DNA from: Annona cherimola
Lineage: Eukaryota > Streptophyta > Magnoliopsida > Magnoliales > Annonaceae
Reading direction: 5' to 3'
Assembly (NCBI GenBank): GCA_030490835.1
Contig: CM059972.1
Span: 58,075,563 to 58,139,562, forward strand
DNA length: 64,000 nt
Shown here: piece by piece, positions 28,504 through 37,953 of the stretch
Position numbering within the stretch: position 1 is the first letter of the stretch
How the letters are laid out: the number at the start of each line of letters is the position of its first letter
The notes under the pieces: generated by a model
Told to the model about the DNA's origin: nothing
Seen by the model: the letters and a program-made list of their open reading frames with translations, nothing else
Database searches by the model: none
Program-made: the position numbers and the translations under genes

Positions 28504-29979
28504 CTAATTTAGTTCTATCATCCCCATATCATTCCTAATCTTGTAAAATGATTCTTTAGCTAGAGGTTTGGTAAAGATATCAGCAATTTGATCCTCTGTT
28601 TTCACATATTCTAAGCACACATCATGATTTTCAACATGTTCACGAATAAAATGATGTCTCACATCAATATGTTTGGTTCTAGAATGCAATACAGGATTTT
28701 TAGTCAAACAAATTGCACTTGTATTATCACATCTAATAGGAATATCAACATAATCAATACCATAGTCTTTCAACCGTTGTTTCATCCAAAGTAATTGGGC
28801 ACAACAACTACCGGCGGCTATGTATTCGGCTTCCGCAGTAGATAGTGCAACACTTGTTTGTTTTCTTGAATGCCATGAAACTAGCATATGTCCAAGAAAT
28901 TGACAAGTTCCACTGGTACTTTTTCTATCTACTTTATATCCGGCAAAGTCTGCATCCGAATAGCCAATTAGATCAAAGGTTGACCCCTTTGGATACCATA
29001 GTCCAAGATTTGTAGTTTTTAACAAATATTTAAAAATTCTTTTTACAGCAAGTAGATGTGATTCTTTAGGACATGCTTGAAATCTAGAGCACATACAAAC
29101 ACTGAATAAGATATCGGGTCTAGAAGCAGTTAAATATAACAAGGATCCAATCATGCTTCTATAGAGCTTTTGATTGATACTTTTACCGTTTTCGTCCGTG
29201 TCGATCTTGATTGTAGAGCTCATTGGAGTGTTTGCCCCTTTGCTATTCTGCATTCCAAATTTCTTGAGCATTTCTTTGACATATTTGGACTGGTTTAGAA
29301 ATATTCCTTCATTTTGTTGCTTGATTTGAAGTCCAAGGAAGAAATTTAATTCTCCCATCATGCTCATTTCGAACTCGCTCTGCATTATCTTAGAAAATTC
29401 TTGACAAAGATTTTCATCAGTAGCACCGAATATTATGTCATCCACATAAATCTGTATAATCAAAATATTTTTATTTTTGTACTTGATGAATAAAGTAGTG
29501 TCTACTTTCCCTCTTTGAAACTCATGATCAATCAAGAATCTATTTAACCTTTCATACCAAGCTCTTGGTGCTTGTTTTAGTCTATATAATGCTTTGGTTA
29601 ATTTATAAACAAACTTTGATTGATCCTTTTCTTCAAAACCAGGGGGTTGTTCAACATATACTTCTTCATTCAAATAACCATTCAAAAATGCGCTTTTTAC
29701 ATCCATTTGAAACAATTTGAAGTTCATATGAGAAGCAAATGCTAGTAGGATGCGTATGACTTCTAATTTAGCCACGGGTGCATACGATTCTTCAAAATCA
29801 ATTCCTTCTTCTTGGGAATACCCTTTGGCTACTAATCTTGCCTTGTTTCTAATTACAAGACCGCTTTCGTCTAATTTGTTCCTAAATACCCATTTGGTAC
29901 CAATGACGGTATGATTGTTTGGTCTAGGAACTAAATGCCATACATTGTTTCTTTCGAATTGATTTAGCTCTTCTTGCAT
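28504..29979 (-). CDS. pol: Sirevirus pol, part 2: reverse transcriptase and RNase H
   Basis: 491 residues counted from the first Met after the in-frame TGA; it is the same frame as part 1, so it is the C-terminal half of one polyprotein. Reverse transcriptase runs about 25-260: [22 protein letters not shown] (catalytic D93), YVDD (178-181) and SRPDILF. RNase H runs about 338-470 with acidic residues in SDADFAG (D342/D344), TAEAEY (E383/E385) and CDNTSAI (D418), ending MGMIELN and TAG. All catalytic residues are present. How it would be made past the TGA is unclear: readthrough, supply in trans, or a recent lesion. Confidence 0.92.
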   Translation of the reverse strand: MQEELNQFERNNVWHLVPRPNNHTVIGTKWVFRNKLDESGLVIRNKARLVAKGYSQEEGIDFEESYAPVAKLEVIRILLAFASHMNFKLFQMDVKSAFLNGYLNEEVYVEQPPGFEEKDQSKFVYKLTKALYRLKQAPRAWYERLNRFLIDHEFQRGKVDTTLFIKYKNKNILIIQIYVDDIIFGATDENLCQEFSKIMQSEFEMSMMGELNFFLGLQIKQQNEGIFLNQSKYVKEMLKKFGMQNSKGANTPMSSTIKIDTDENGKSINQKLYRSMIGSLLYLTASRPDILFSVCMCSRFQACPKESHLLAVKRIFKYLLKTTNLGLWYPKGSTFDLIGYSDADFAGYKVDRKSTSGTCQFLGHMLVSWHSRKQTSVALSTAEAEYIAAGSCCAQLLWMKQRLKDYGIDYVDIPIRCDNTSAICLTKNPVLHSRTKHIDVRHHFIREHVENHDVCLEYVKTEDQIADIFTKPLAKESFYKIRNDMGMIELN

Positions 29980-29988
29980 TGAAATAAC

Positions 29989-31620
29989 TCAATTTTCATC
30001 ATTAAGAGCTTGTTCAATGGTATTTGGTTCAATTTTCGATACAAATGCATATTGGCCATAAACGTTTTGTTTTGATCTTCTAGTTTTTACTCCTTCATAT
30101 ATATTTCCAATAACTTGTTCAATTGGATGGGCATTTTTGAACTTTAAATCAGTTGGAGGTTTGTAAGAGTCATTACCTTCACTTACCTCTTCCTCCACTG
30201 GATTTTCTGGCTTGAGCTCGAGTTCCTTTGGTTGTTCTTTGCTTTTTGTCTCATCTGCATCACTTAGTTCATCCTCCTTTCTCGGACTTTGGTTAATTTC
30301 ATCAAATACAACATGTATGGATTCTTCTACAACTTGGTTTTGTTTGTTGAATACTCTATATGCTTTGCTATTTGATGAATAACCAAGGAATATAGCCTCA
30401 TCGCTTTTGGCATCTAATTTGCCCAAATTGGTTTTTCCATTATTTAAAACATAGCATGTACATCCAAAAGCATGAAAATATGAGATATTTGGTTTCCTTC
30501 CTTTCCATAGTTCATATGGGGTCTTTTTCAAGATTGCTCGAATGGTAACTCGGTTCAAAACATGACAAGCTGTACTCACAGCTTCACCCCAAAATTTCTT
30601 GGATAGATTGCTCTCACTTAGCATAGTTCTAGCCATCTCTTGTATAGTTCTATTTTTCCTTTCAACTACTCCATTTTGTTGTGGAGTTCTTGGTGCAGAA
30701 AATGTGTGGTGAATTCCTTTCCCATTACAAAATTCCATGAATCGTTTGTTTTCGAATTCGCCACCATGATCGCTTCTTATGGTCACAATAGTACTCTGTT
30801 TTTCATTTTGCACCAAATTCACAAAAGTTGCAAACATAGAGAAGGCTTCATCTTTACTAGCTAAGAGAATTATCCATGTGAATCTTGAAAAATCATCAAC
30901 TATGACAAATACATATTTCTTTCCACCAATGGTTAGAATGTCGGATGGCCCGTATAGATCCATGTGTAGTAGTTCAAGTGGCCTAGTGGTGGAAATTTCC
31001 TTTTTGGTAGAGAAAGACATCTTTGGTTGTTTAGATAATTGACATGCCTTGCAAATCTTGTCTTTGTCATATTTTAATTTTGGTAATCCCTCTACCAGAC
31101 TCTTTTTCCATAGGGTCTTTATGTTGCCCATGTTTATATGTCCAAGCCTCTTGTGCCAAACCCATGGATCGTTATCAATGTCCATTAGACATTGACCATC
31201 TAATTCATCAAGTGAAACCAAATAAACATTTCCATGTCTTTTGCCACTAAACATGATATGTTCTCCATTAAATACATTACATATAGATGATTCAAACACA
31301 ACTTTGTATCCCTTATCACATAATTGGCTAATACTCATTAAATTGTGTTTGAGTCCTTCAACAAACAAAACATCTTCCATGCATGCATTTGAAACACTAT
31401 GTATATTTCCTTTACCTTTAATTTTACCTTTTTCATTATTGCCAAAGGCAACCATTCCATCATTACAAGGCTTAAGTTTGTGAAACAAACTTCTTTCACC
31501 GGTCATATGCCTTGAGCAACCGCTATCCATAAACCATTCATTGTTTGTCTTTGCCTTAAGACATGTCTGAAAAATAAGCAAATAAATCTTATCTTCTTGG
31601 TACCCATTTGATGGGTCCAT
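29989..31620 (-). CDS. pol: Sirevirus pol, part 1: protease and integrase
   Basis: 543 residues, overlapping the gag end by 32 nt in the +1 frame. The aspartic protease motif [13 protein letters not shown] has its catalytic D at 32. The integrase has an HHCC zinc domain (H156, H161, C190, C193) and the D,D-E core: D221 (HMDLYGP), D284 (SDHGGEF), E320 (GVVERKNRT), followed by the Copia KKTPYELW and FLGYS region. It ends ALNDEN at a TGA (29989-29991), where Copia proteins normally have a tryptophan (ENW). The next codons continue the expected protein, so this is one nonsense change, not a domain boundary. Confidence 0.93.
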   Translation of the reverse strand: MDPSNGYQEDKIYLLIFQTCLKAKTNNEWFMDSGCSRHMTGERSLFHKLKPCNDGMVAFGNNEKGKIKGKGNIHSVSNACMEDVLFVEGLKHNLMSISQLCDKGYKVVFESSICNVFNGEHIMFSGKRHGNVYLVSLDELDGQCLMDIDNDPWVWHKRLGHINMGNIKTLWKKSLVEGLPKLKYDKDKICKACQLSKQPKMSFSTKKEISTTRPLELLHMDLYGPSDILTIGGKKYVFVIVDDFSRFTWIILLASKDEAFSMFATFVNLVQNEKQSTIVTIRSDHGGEFENKRFMEFCNGKGIHHTFSAPRTPQQNGVVERKNRTIQEMARTMLSESNLSKKFWGEAVSTACHVLNRVTIRAILKKTPYELWKGRKPNISYFHAFGCTCYVLNNGKTNLGKLDAKSDEAIFLGYSSNSKAYRVFNKQNQVVEESIHVVFDEINQSPRKEDELSDADETKSKEQPKELELKPENPVEEEVSEGNDSYKPPTDLKFKNAHPIEQVIGNIYEGVKTRRSKQNVYGQYAFVSKIEPNTIEQALNDEN

Positions 31621-33391
31621 TTGGGTTAGTAATATAGATCAATCTTTGTTGTTCTAACTTTGAAAGCCCAAATCTTGTGTTTCTTGGAACCCAAACTAAT
31701 TTTGCACCATGGTCATATAATTTCTTAAAATTACATTTGTAAGTTCTGTGACCCATTTTATTGCAGAAATTACAAACCATAGGTAATCTTGGAGTAGGCC
31801 TCCAAGTATGCAATGGTTCCATTATTGGTCTTCTAGTCCACTTAAAATTTTTCTTTTGTGGCTTGTATATAGATGCATTTTTAGTTTGATGTTTCTCAAA
31901 TATTTGTACATTTGATTTGCTACTTTCTCCTTGCTCAAATGTATGATACCCAAGACCTCTTTTATGTGTTTGGGAGGTCATATTCAAAAATATTTTGACA
32001 CTTTCTCCTGGATTAGAGAACTTAGCTAATGATTCATTTAATGATTTGTTCTCCTTTTTCAGCAGATCATTTTCATCTTTCAATTTGTCTAATCTTTCTG
32101 CAAGTTTACCATTTACAATTATTGTTGCATCACATTGTCTTTTCTTAATTGTAAACTTGCTTCCTAATTTCTTTATTTCTTCATATAATGAATCATATGC
32201 AGTTTGTAGCTCATCTAATTCAGTACATTTGAGGCATTCTTGAAAGGAAGAAAAACTTGATTTAGAATGGGAGAGTTTGGAACTTACCTCTTCATCGCTT
32301 GTGCATTTTGTTGAGGTAATTCGTTCTTCTTGTTCGATTTGTGCCATGCAGCAAATTCTTGCACATTCTTCCGCCTCGTTTTCGTCGGTTGAGGAATTAC
32401 TTGTTGTAGATTCCTCATCGTTTACATACATGCCTCTATCTTTGTACTTTTGGAATCTTTTGTTGTTCCTTCTATCCTTTCTTTGTTCGTTTGCCTTGCT
32501 TTCTTCGGGAGTTGGACATTGAGCTTGCATATGTCCCGAACCGCCGCATCGGTAGCATTTGGTTGGTTCTTTCTTCTTCTCTTTGGGAGTTCTTTCCTTG
32601 AAGCTTCTGAAATTTTTTTCTTTCCTCACAAATTTTCTGAAGCGTTTTGTGAGAAGGGCAATCTCGTCGTCGTTTTGAGAAGAAGAGGTATCGTCAGTGT
32701 CTTGTGCGGCTTTCAAGGCGATTGCTCTTTTGCCCTTATGTTGATCTTCATTTCTTCTCTTAATTAGCTCATGTGACATGAGTGAGCTAATTAAGTCTTC
32801 AAGCTTTAAAGTGTTTAGGTCTTTGGCTTCTTCTATTGCAGTGATCTTTGGAGTCCATGATTCCGGTAGAGCTCTTAAGATCTTCATGACCTGCTCAGAT
32901 TCAGAAATAGCCTTTCCAAGACCTTTTAAAGCATTAGTGATTTTTGAGAATCTAGCGAACATTTCAGAAATATTTTCTGTTTCTAGCATTCTAAAATTCT
33001 CTAGTTCTCCAATCAAAATATTTCTTCTCGTCCCTTGGACTTGAGAAGTTCCTTCATAAATAGAGGTTAGCGTATCCCATATTTCTTTGGCGGTCAAGCA
33101 AGAGGATACTCTATCATATTCAGAAGCATTAAGAGCACAAAATAAAGAGTTCATAGCTTTGGCGTTGCTCTTAACAATTCTTACTTCCTCATCGGTCCAT
33201 TTGGAAGCTCTTTCATCGGTAGGCAAGGTTACTCCATCTTGGATAGCAATCCAAGAGTCCATGTCGGTAGCCATGATGAGTTGCTTCATACGAAGCTTCC
33301 AATATCCAAAATTGTTCCCGTCAAACAACGGTGGCCTTGTAAAGGATTGGCCTTCAGCAAAGGCGGGAACGGAAGTAGATTGGGATGCCAT
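31589..33391 (-). CDS. gag: Sirevirus gag (nucleocapsid/capsid), 600 residues
   Basis: Capsid-type UBN2/DUF4219-like region at about 15-215 (FDGNNFGYWKLRM, IWDTLTSIYEGT, ALPESWTPKITAIEEAKDL). It has a CCHC zinc knuckle at 279-292 (CYRCGGSGHMQAQC) and a second one near the end at 540-553 (CNFCNKMGHRTYKC). A coiled coil is likely at about 425-460. The ATG at 33389-33391 follows the primer-binding site by about 35 bases. The stop TAA lies at 31589, inside the start of pol. The protein is longer than the gag of simple Copia elements, as usual in Sireviruses. No internal stop. Confidence 0.93.
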   Translation of the reverse strand: MASQSTSVPAFAEGQSFTRPPLFDGNNFGYWKLRMKQLIMATDMDSWIAIQDGVTLPTDERASKWTDEEVRIVKSNAKAMNSLFCALNASEYDRVSSCLTAKEIWDTLTSIYEGTSQVQGTRRNILIGELENFRMLETENISEMFARFSKITNALKGLGKAISESEQVMKILRALPESWTPKITAIEEAKDLNTLKLEDLISSLMSHELIKRRNEDQHKGKRAIALKAAQDTDDTSSSQNDDEIALLTKRFRKFVRKEKNFRSFKERTPKEKKKEPTKCYRCGGSGHMQAQCPTPEESKANEQRKDRRNNKRFQKYKDRGMYVNDEESTTSNSSTDENEAEECARICCMAQIEQEERITSTKCTSDEEVSSKLSHSKSSFSSFQECLKCTELDELQTAYDSLYEEIKKLGSKFTIKKRQCDATIIVNGKLAERLDKLKDENDLLKKENKSLNESLAKFSNPGESVKIFLNMTSQTHKRGLGYHTFEQGESSKSNVQIFEKHQTKNASIYKPQKKNFKWTRRPIMEPLHTWRPTPRLPMVCNFCNKMGHRTYKCNFKKLYDHGAKLVWVPRNTRFGLSKLEQQRLIYITNPNGPIKWVPRR

Positions 33392-33425
33392 ATCAATAAG
33401 ATCTCTTTGGTAAACTCAAAGACCT

Positions 33426-33437
33426 GCTCTGATACCA
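33426..33437 (-). other. Primer-binding site (initiator tRNA-Met) of the young Sirevirus
   Basis: Minus-strand TGGTATCAGAGC, two bases after the 5' LTR end (CAACA), complementary to the 3' end of plant initiator tRNA-Met. Confidence 0.93.
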
Positions 33438-33439
33438 CT

Positions 33440-34500
33440 TGTTGGTCCCGAGTTAGTGGCAAAACCCAAGAGGGGAGGGGTGAATTGAGTTCTTTAAAAA
33501 ATCTTTGGTAAGTAAAGTCTTAACCCCTTGAGTAATTAATCCCCTTTTGAAAAGAGCTAGAGAGCAATAAAGATAAAGCAGTAAAAAGAAATATAACACA
33601 AGATTTATAGTGGTTCGGGCAAACCTTCCCTACTCCACTCTTCCAAGCTCACACTCTGTTGTGACTTGGGTTCCACTATGTATTCCACGAATACACTTAG
33701 AGTCACCGCTCTCTTCTGGATTCTAGCTCTAGGGGGCATAAACAACTCACAGGCAAAAGTAGGTGATGAGTCTCACTCCAATCACACCCTACTTTGCATA
33801 TACTTGATCTTAGCTACCCAAGCTAAATCAAGATTTATACAACAAGACAATGAAATAAATGAAACTACACTTTACAGATTTGTATAGGCAGATTTAGCCC
33901 GAGGAAGAAGTTGTAGAAGCAGCTGTGGATGAATATTGTTGAAGGCGCTAGCAATTTGAAGCTTTCTTCTTCCTTAGAATTTATACGGACCACTCAACAA
34001 TGGAGAAAAGCAAATAGGAAACCTTTCTTGCACTTCTTTTCTCTCTTTGAACTTTAACGTAGTGTCTTGTGTTCTCTTGTTTTTTCACGTTCATTTGAGG
34101 GTCCTTTTATAGAGGGAAGAAAATATGAACGTTATGGAGGTGGTTGGTGCGCAATAAATGAACTCCAACGTTCGAAAATTTGACCGTTATACTCCAAGTC
34201 GAAGCTGGAGTCGACTTCGTCTGCGACTTGACTTCCCAAGTCGCAAGTGGAGTCGACTTGACCTGCGACTTCACCTGTTGCCTTTTGGGATTCATTCTCA
34301 AGTCGATATTTGAGTCGACTTTGGGATCGACTTCACCCAAGTCGAAGTCCAAGTCGACTTGGAGATCGACTTGACCTCTTTGCTTTCCTTAAACATTTAG
34401 CAAACATATTAGTACCTTTTATATACTCAAAATTAGTTCTTGTTAATCATCAAAACTCAAGATTTGATCAATTTTATTGTTTTAAACATTGTTTCCAACA
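33440..34500 (-). repeat. 5' LTR of the young Sirevirus
   Basis: 1,061 bp, same ends as the 3' LTR at a constant offset of 8,515 bp. A at 34467 is the one difference seen. Short open frames inside are identical in both LTRs and are not genes. Confidence 0.95.
34103..34115 (-). promoter_or_regulatory. Candidate TATA box of the 5' LTR
   Basis: Minus-strand CCTCTATAAAAGG, the same site as in the 3' LTR. It would drive the genomic RNA that starts in this LTR. Confidence 0.5.
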
Positions 34501-37500
34501 CATTTAACACCCATACTTTGCATTTTCACATTGGCGCTCATTCAAGGCACATATTTATGAGTAGGGCTACTAATTTCAATCCCAAATTTTTGAGATTTTA
34601 TAATTTTCTCAAAATAGCCTTATCTTTTCTCATTTTTCCATATTTCCTTCTCATTTTTGCACTTTAGCTAAGTAAACATGTTCGTTCTCTATCCTTGCCA
34701 ATCCATACCCTTCATGTGCACATTCTAATTACACATACATCATGTGTTTAACAACTTAACATGAAACAGAATTTTCCTCTTCATTTATTGCTTAACTTAG
34801 CCACTTATTTGCACATTATTTAGGATATAATCATGAAACTAAAACCCTTCAATTAAATTACTCAAAACAGCAACTTTTCTCTCATGAATTTCTACCTTGG
34901 ACGTTCCCATCATCAAGGTCATATAAAATAGATTTTTAAATTTTTATTTTAACCATTTGGACATCCCATATTATTCCATAAATGGGGTATTTTACCCATA
35001 TAATTTTCTATATATCTTGTATTTAAGTCATGCATCATTTCAACCATAAATGGAAATTGTATCCAATTGTCAACCCAAAGTTTCGCCCAACTAAGGTCTA
35101 TCATATAAGCTTGGTTTAAGCATAAAATAAACATTGAAACAATTAATATAATCCATACATAATACTTTCTCAAAACAGCAACATTAATATGAAATTAATT
35201 AAAATTTCAGCATGGTTAACTTGTTGTAAACAACTCCAAATCACACATAGCCTTTCTTGCATGCTTGAATTTAATCTCTTAACTCATTTATAATTTAATA
35301 ACCCTATCAAGGGCTATATAATTCATCACTTAATGTTCATAAATGAATCAATTTATGAATCATTATTTGAGCTAAAAACTTTCAATTATCAAAACCAAAA
35401 CTTGGTTTAGACACGTACTTGGAATGCTAAAATTGCTTGTTCCTTGCGTAGCTTGAAATCTTACTTTCTTCCTTTCTTTTCCTCTTCTTTTTCTTCTCCT
35501 TTTCTTCCCTTGCTTGGACGTCACCTTGCTAGTCCTTTTTTATTTTGTTTCCTCTCCTTTTACTGCCCAAATGGACGTGCAAGGCTACCAATCCCTTTCT
35601 TATATATTAGTGCTTTAAATCCTATAATTTCCACCTCATTTTGGGACTTAATTAATTCCATAATTATCCACCTAATGTGTTGTCATGTTTATACCCATGA
35701 AATTTCTATTATATATATGTATAAAAAATCTGCTCCAAATCTGGTCCATTGATCACGTCACTTGCTGCCCATGTTTTTGTCATTTTGTGAACATCGAAAT
35801 TTATCCAAATCCAACCCATTTAAAGCCCCTGATATGTAGCAGCTTCATCATGCATTTTATGAATTTTTGAAATTACAAAAATTGCCCCAAAAATCCCTTC
35901 TTAAGACACCTCAAACGTAGTATTAAATGCATTGATTTTTGCATTAATTAAATCCACTTTTAAATGGTAAAAAGGAAATAGTTTTAACCATAAGTGGTTA
36001 GAATTTTACCATGATATTTAGCTTAATTAAATCCATCCATATGACAGGCTAACTTGTTTTAGTCATCCATAAAAAATTTCATCTCAAAATGACCATTCTA
36101 GTGCAAAATATGAGTATTTGAAAATATCTCATGAAATTTGATAAAATTAAATAATTATCACCATACTTTAATTATAATTAATATAATCCATACCGTTCAT
36201 GAGGTAGAGCACGTCAACATGTTCTTACCTTCCAAATTTCACATCAATCCGCTTTATACACTTCAAGATATGAATTTTTCAAACAATACCCTAATTTATC
36301 CATAATTATCATCAATCTAACATAATTAATGAATTAAAAAATCATGCCAAGTCATCATTTTCTATAGCTCATTTGGTCTTTTTGTGCCCATTAATCAATA
36401 TTGAGCTAAGGTGATTAACTTAATCACCTTATTTAATCAATTGCCCTAATCTCATTCATTCACTTGAATTATACAATTAACAGTGATTAAATGCCTAAAT
36501 AACATGTATGGGTCTCAAAATGTTCTTGGTATCACACATACCCCTATTAGGCTAATATTATATAGTCAATTTATAATCAACCTATCATTTTAATTATCAA
36601 AATATGTAAAAAAGAATAGAAATCATTTCAATAGTATATCAACTAAGCACAGATATAACGTATCAAATAAAAATATGAATTAAGGGTCACTTTATATCAT
36701 TTTCTCGTTATTTTAAAATATTCCATACTAATTTTTAACTGTTTTGAAATGTAACGTAAATAACAAGACCTATCTAATTACTCAAATTTTATCTAATTAA
36801 TCAAAATCGTGGTTGTTTAATAAAATTTAAACAACCACCAATTTTTTTCTAAATGGATAGATTTTTCTAAAAGCTTTTTTTATATTCTTTATTTTTAATA
36901 TTTTTAGAACTATCAAAACTTATATTTAACTGATTAATTTATAAAGAAAATAAATAAACCATGAACTAGATGATGAAAAATTTTACTTCCGTTGCTTTTA
37001 AATTACATTGCCGGATATAAACTCTTCTTTTGAGAGAAGGGAAATAATATATTTTCCATTTGCAAAAAGGTTGGTGGCTGTTTAGTAAATAATCCCATTA
37101 ACCGAGTTGGTTGGACTTTCCATTTGAGTTACATGCCATGCATTTATTATTTGCCTATACGATAGCCACAACATTTGACTTTTAATGGGTTTTATCTTTG
37201 AACTAGTTGAACCATGTCCAATTGGTTGGAACGGTCGCACCGTAGTTCGTGCAATTCACACGGTTCTTAGGATAAGAACCGAACCATATCGTATTGAACC
37301 GAAAAGCAACCGATTCCCAGTTAAACTGGTTGAATCGGCTGGTTCGGTCCGATTTTAATAACAATGATTCCAAGTTTTAATTAAGTGCTCTTCGCAAGAA
37401 CTCCATCATTCGTTGTAAGAGTCTCAATGTCTCAACTTTTAAAGATTCTAAGAGTTCTCTCTTTGTGCTGAATCTTCTCTATACAACCTATAACTTGTAA

Positions 37501-37905
37501 AATTTCTTTATAATCTTTTTATTATACTGCTACTTGGCTTGGTGTTAGAAACCAAGTAAAGAAAAGTAGTGTACAGTTGGAATGTGACTCACCGTCTATT
37601 TATATCATGATTATGAAGGCCCCTTAGAGCTATAATCTACAAGACAGAAAAGTCTTTAAGTATATTTCTAATTGATATAGTGGAACCCAAGACACAAGGG
37701 TGTGTTCTTGGAAGAGGGGAGTAAGGAGGGTTGTCACAAACCAATATAATTTCTCATATTTGACGATTGCTATTTATTAGCTCTATTTCTCTCCACGTTT
37801 CCATTCAAGGGGACGTAGTTTGCAAGAGCTTAAGTTTTAAAATTTTAAAAGAACTTAATTCACCCTTCTCCTCTTAGGTGTTACTACATATTAGGGACTA
37901 ATAAA

Positions 37906-37917
37906 TGGTATCAAAGT
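37906..37917 (+). other. Primer-binding site of old Copia copy 2 (decayed)
   Basis: TGGTATCAAAGT two bases after the LTR end. It corresponds to TGGTATCAGAGC in the young element, with two changes. Confidence 0.85.
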
Positions 37918-37953
37918 AGGTCTTTGAGTTTGCATCAAAGAGATTTATTATAG

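Larger units (their letters stand above)
24925..34500 (-). mobile_element. Full-length young Sirevirus (Ty1/Copia) retrotransposon
   Basis: Complete LTR retrotransposon, 9,576 bp, with a perfect 5-bp target duplication CATTT (24920-24924 and 34501-34505). Order on the minus strand: 5' LTR, primer-binding site for initiator tRNA-Met, gag, pol (protease, integrase, reverse transcriptase, RNase H), leader, ORF3, two polypurine tracts, 3' LTR. The Copia order integrase-before-reverse-transcriptase, the extra ORF after pol and the duplicated polypurine tracts fit the Sirevirus group. The LTRs differ at one base that I could find, so insertion was recent. The only coding lesion seen is one TGA in pol. 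Confidence 0.95.
23736..36536 (-). mobile_element. Chromovirus-family solo LTR (3.2 kb), split by the young Sirevirus
   Basis: On the minus strand it runs TGTGATACCAAG... to ...GGGCGCCATA (the terminal CA has decayed). The flanks are a perfect CATAC duplication at 23731-23735 and 36537-36541. Without the 9.58 kb insertion it is 3,220 bp. It shares ends, a GC-rich module (24213-24330) and a CT-rich leader (about 35450-35520) with the Gypsy LTRs further right. No internal region or partner LTR is present, so it is a solo LTR. Confidence 0.85.
23597..37361. mobile_element. TIR DNA element (about 0.96 kb without its insertion)
   Basis: Left end TTGTTAGAACCGAAC and right end, reverse-complemented, TTATTAAAATCGGAC are imperfect inverted repeats, followed by further symmetric blocks (gtttaactgg). 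CAATG flanks both sides (23592-23596 and 37362-37366). A 5-bp duplication is not standard for the plant TIR superfamilies, so the class is left open. No transposase is left. It is interrupted by the solo LTR at 23736-36536. Confidence 0.6.
22495..37903 (+). mobile_element. Copia LTR shared by two old internal regions, split by nested insertions
   Basis: Begins TGTTGTGAAG after a polypurine tract and ends GGGACTAATA two bases before a primer-binding site. Without the inserted DNA it is about 1.64 kb (22495-23596 plus 37367-37903). It carries many AAGTCGACT-like palindromes, as in the young Sirevirus LTR. Because a tract for 3' LTRs precedes it and a site for 5' LTRs follows it, it served both neighbours. 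Confidence 0.85.

Noticed and set aside
33087..33413. Long + strand frames opposite Sirevirus gag and pol
   Set aside because: They are shadows of the minus-strand coding frames, without homology of their own.
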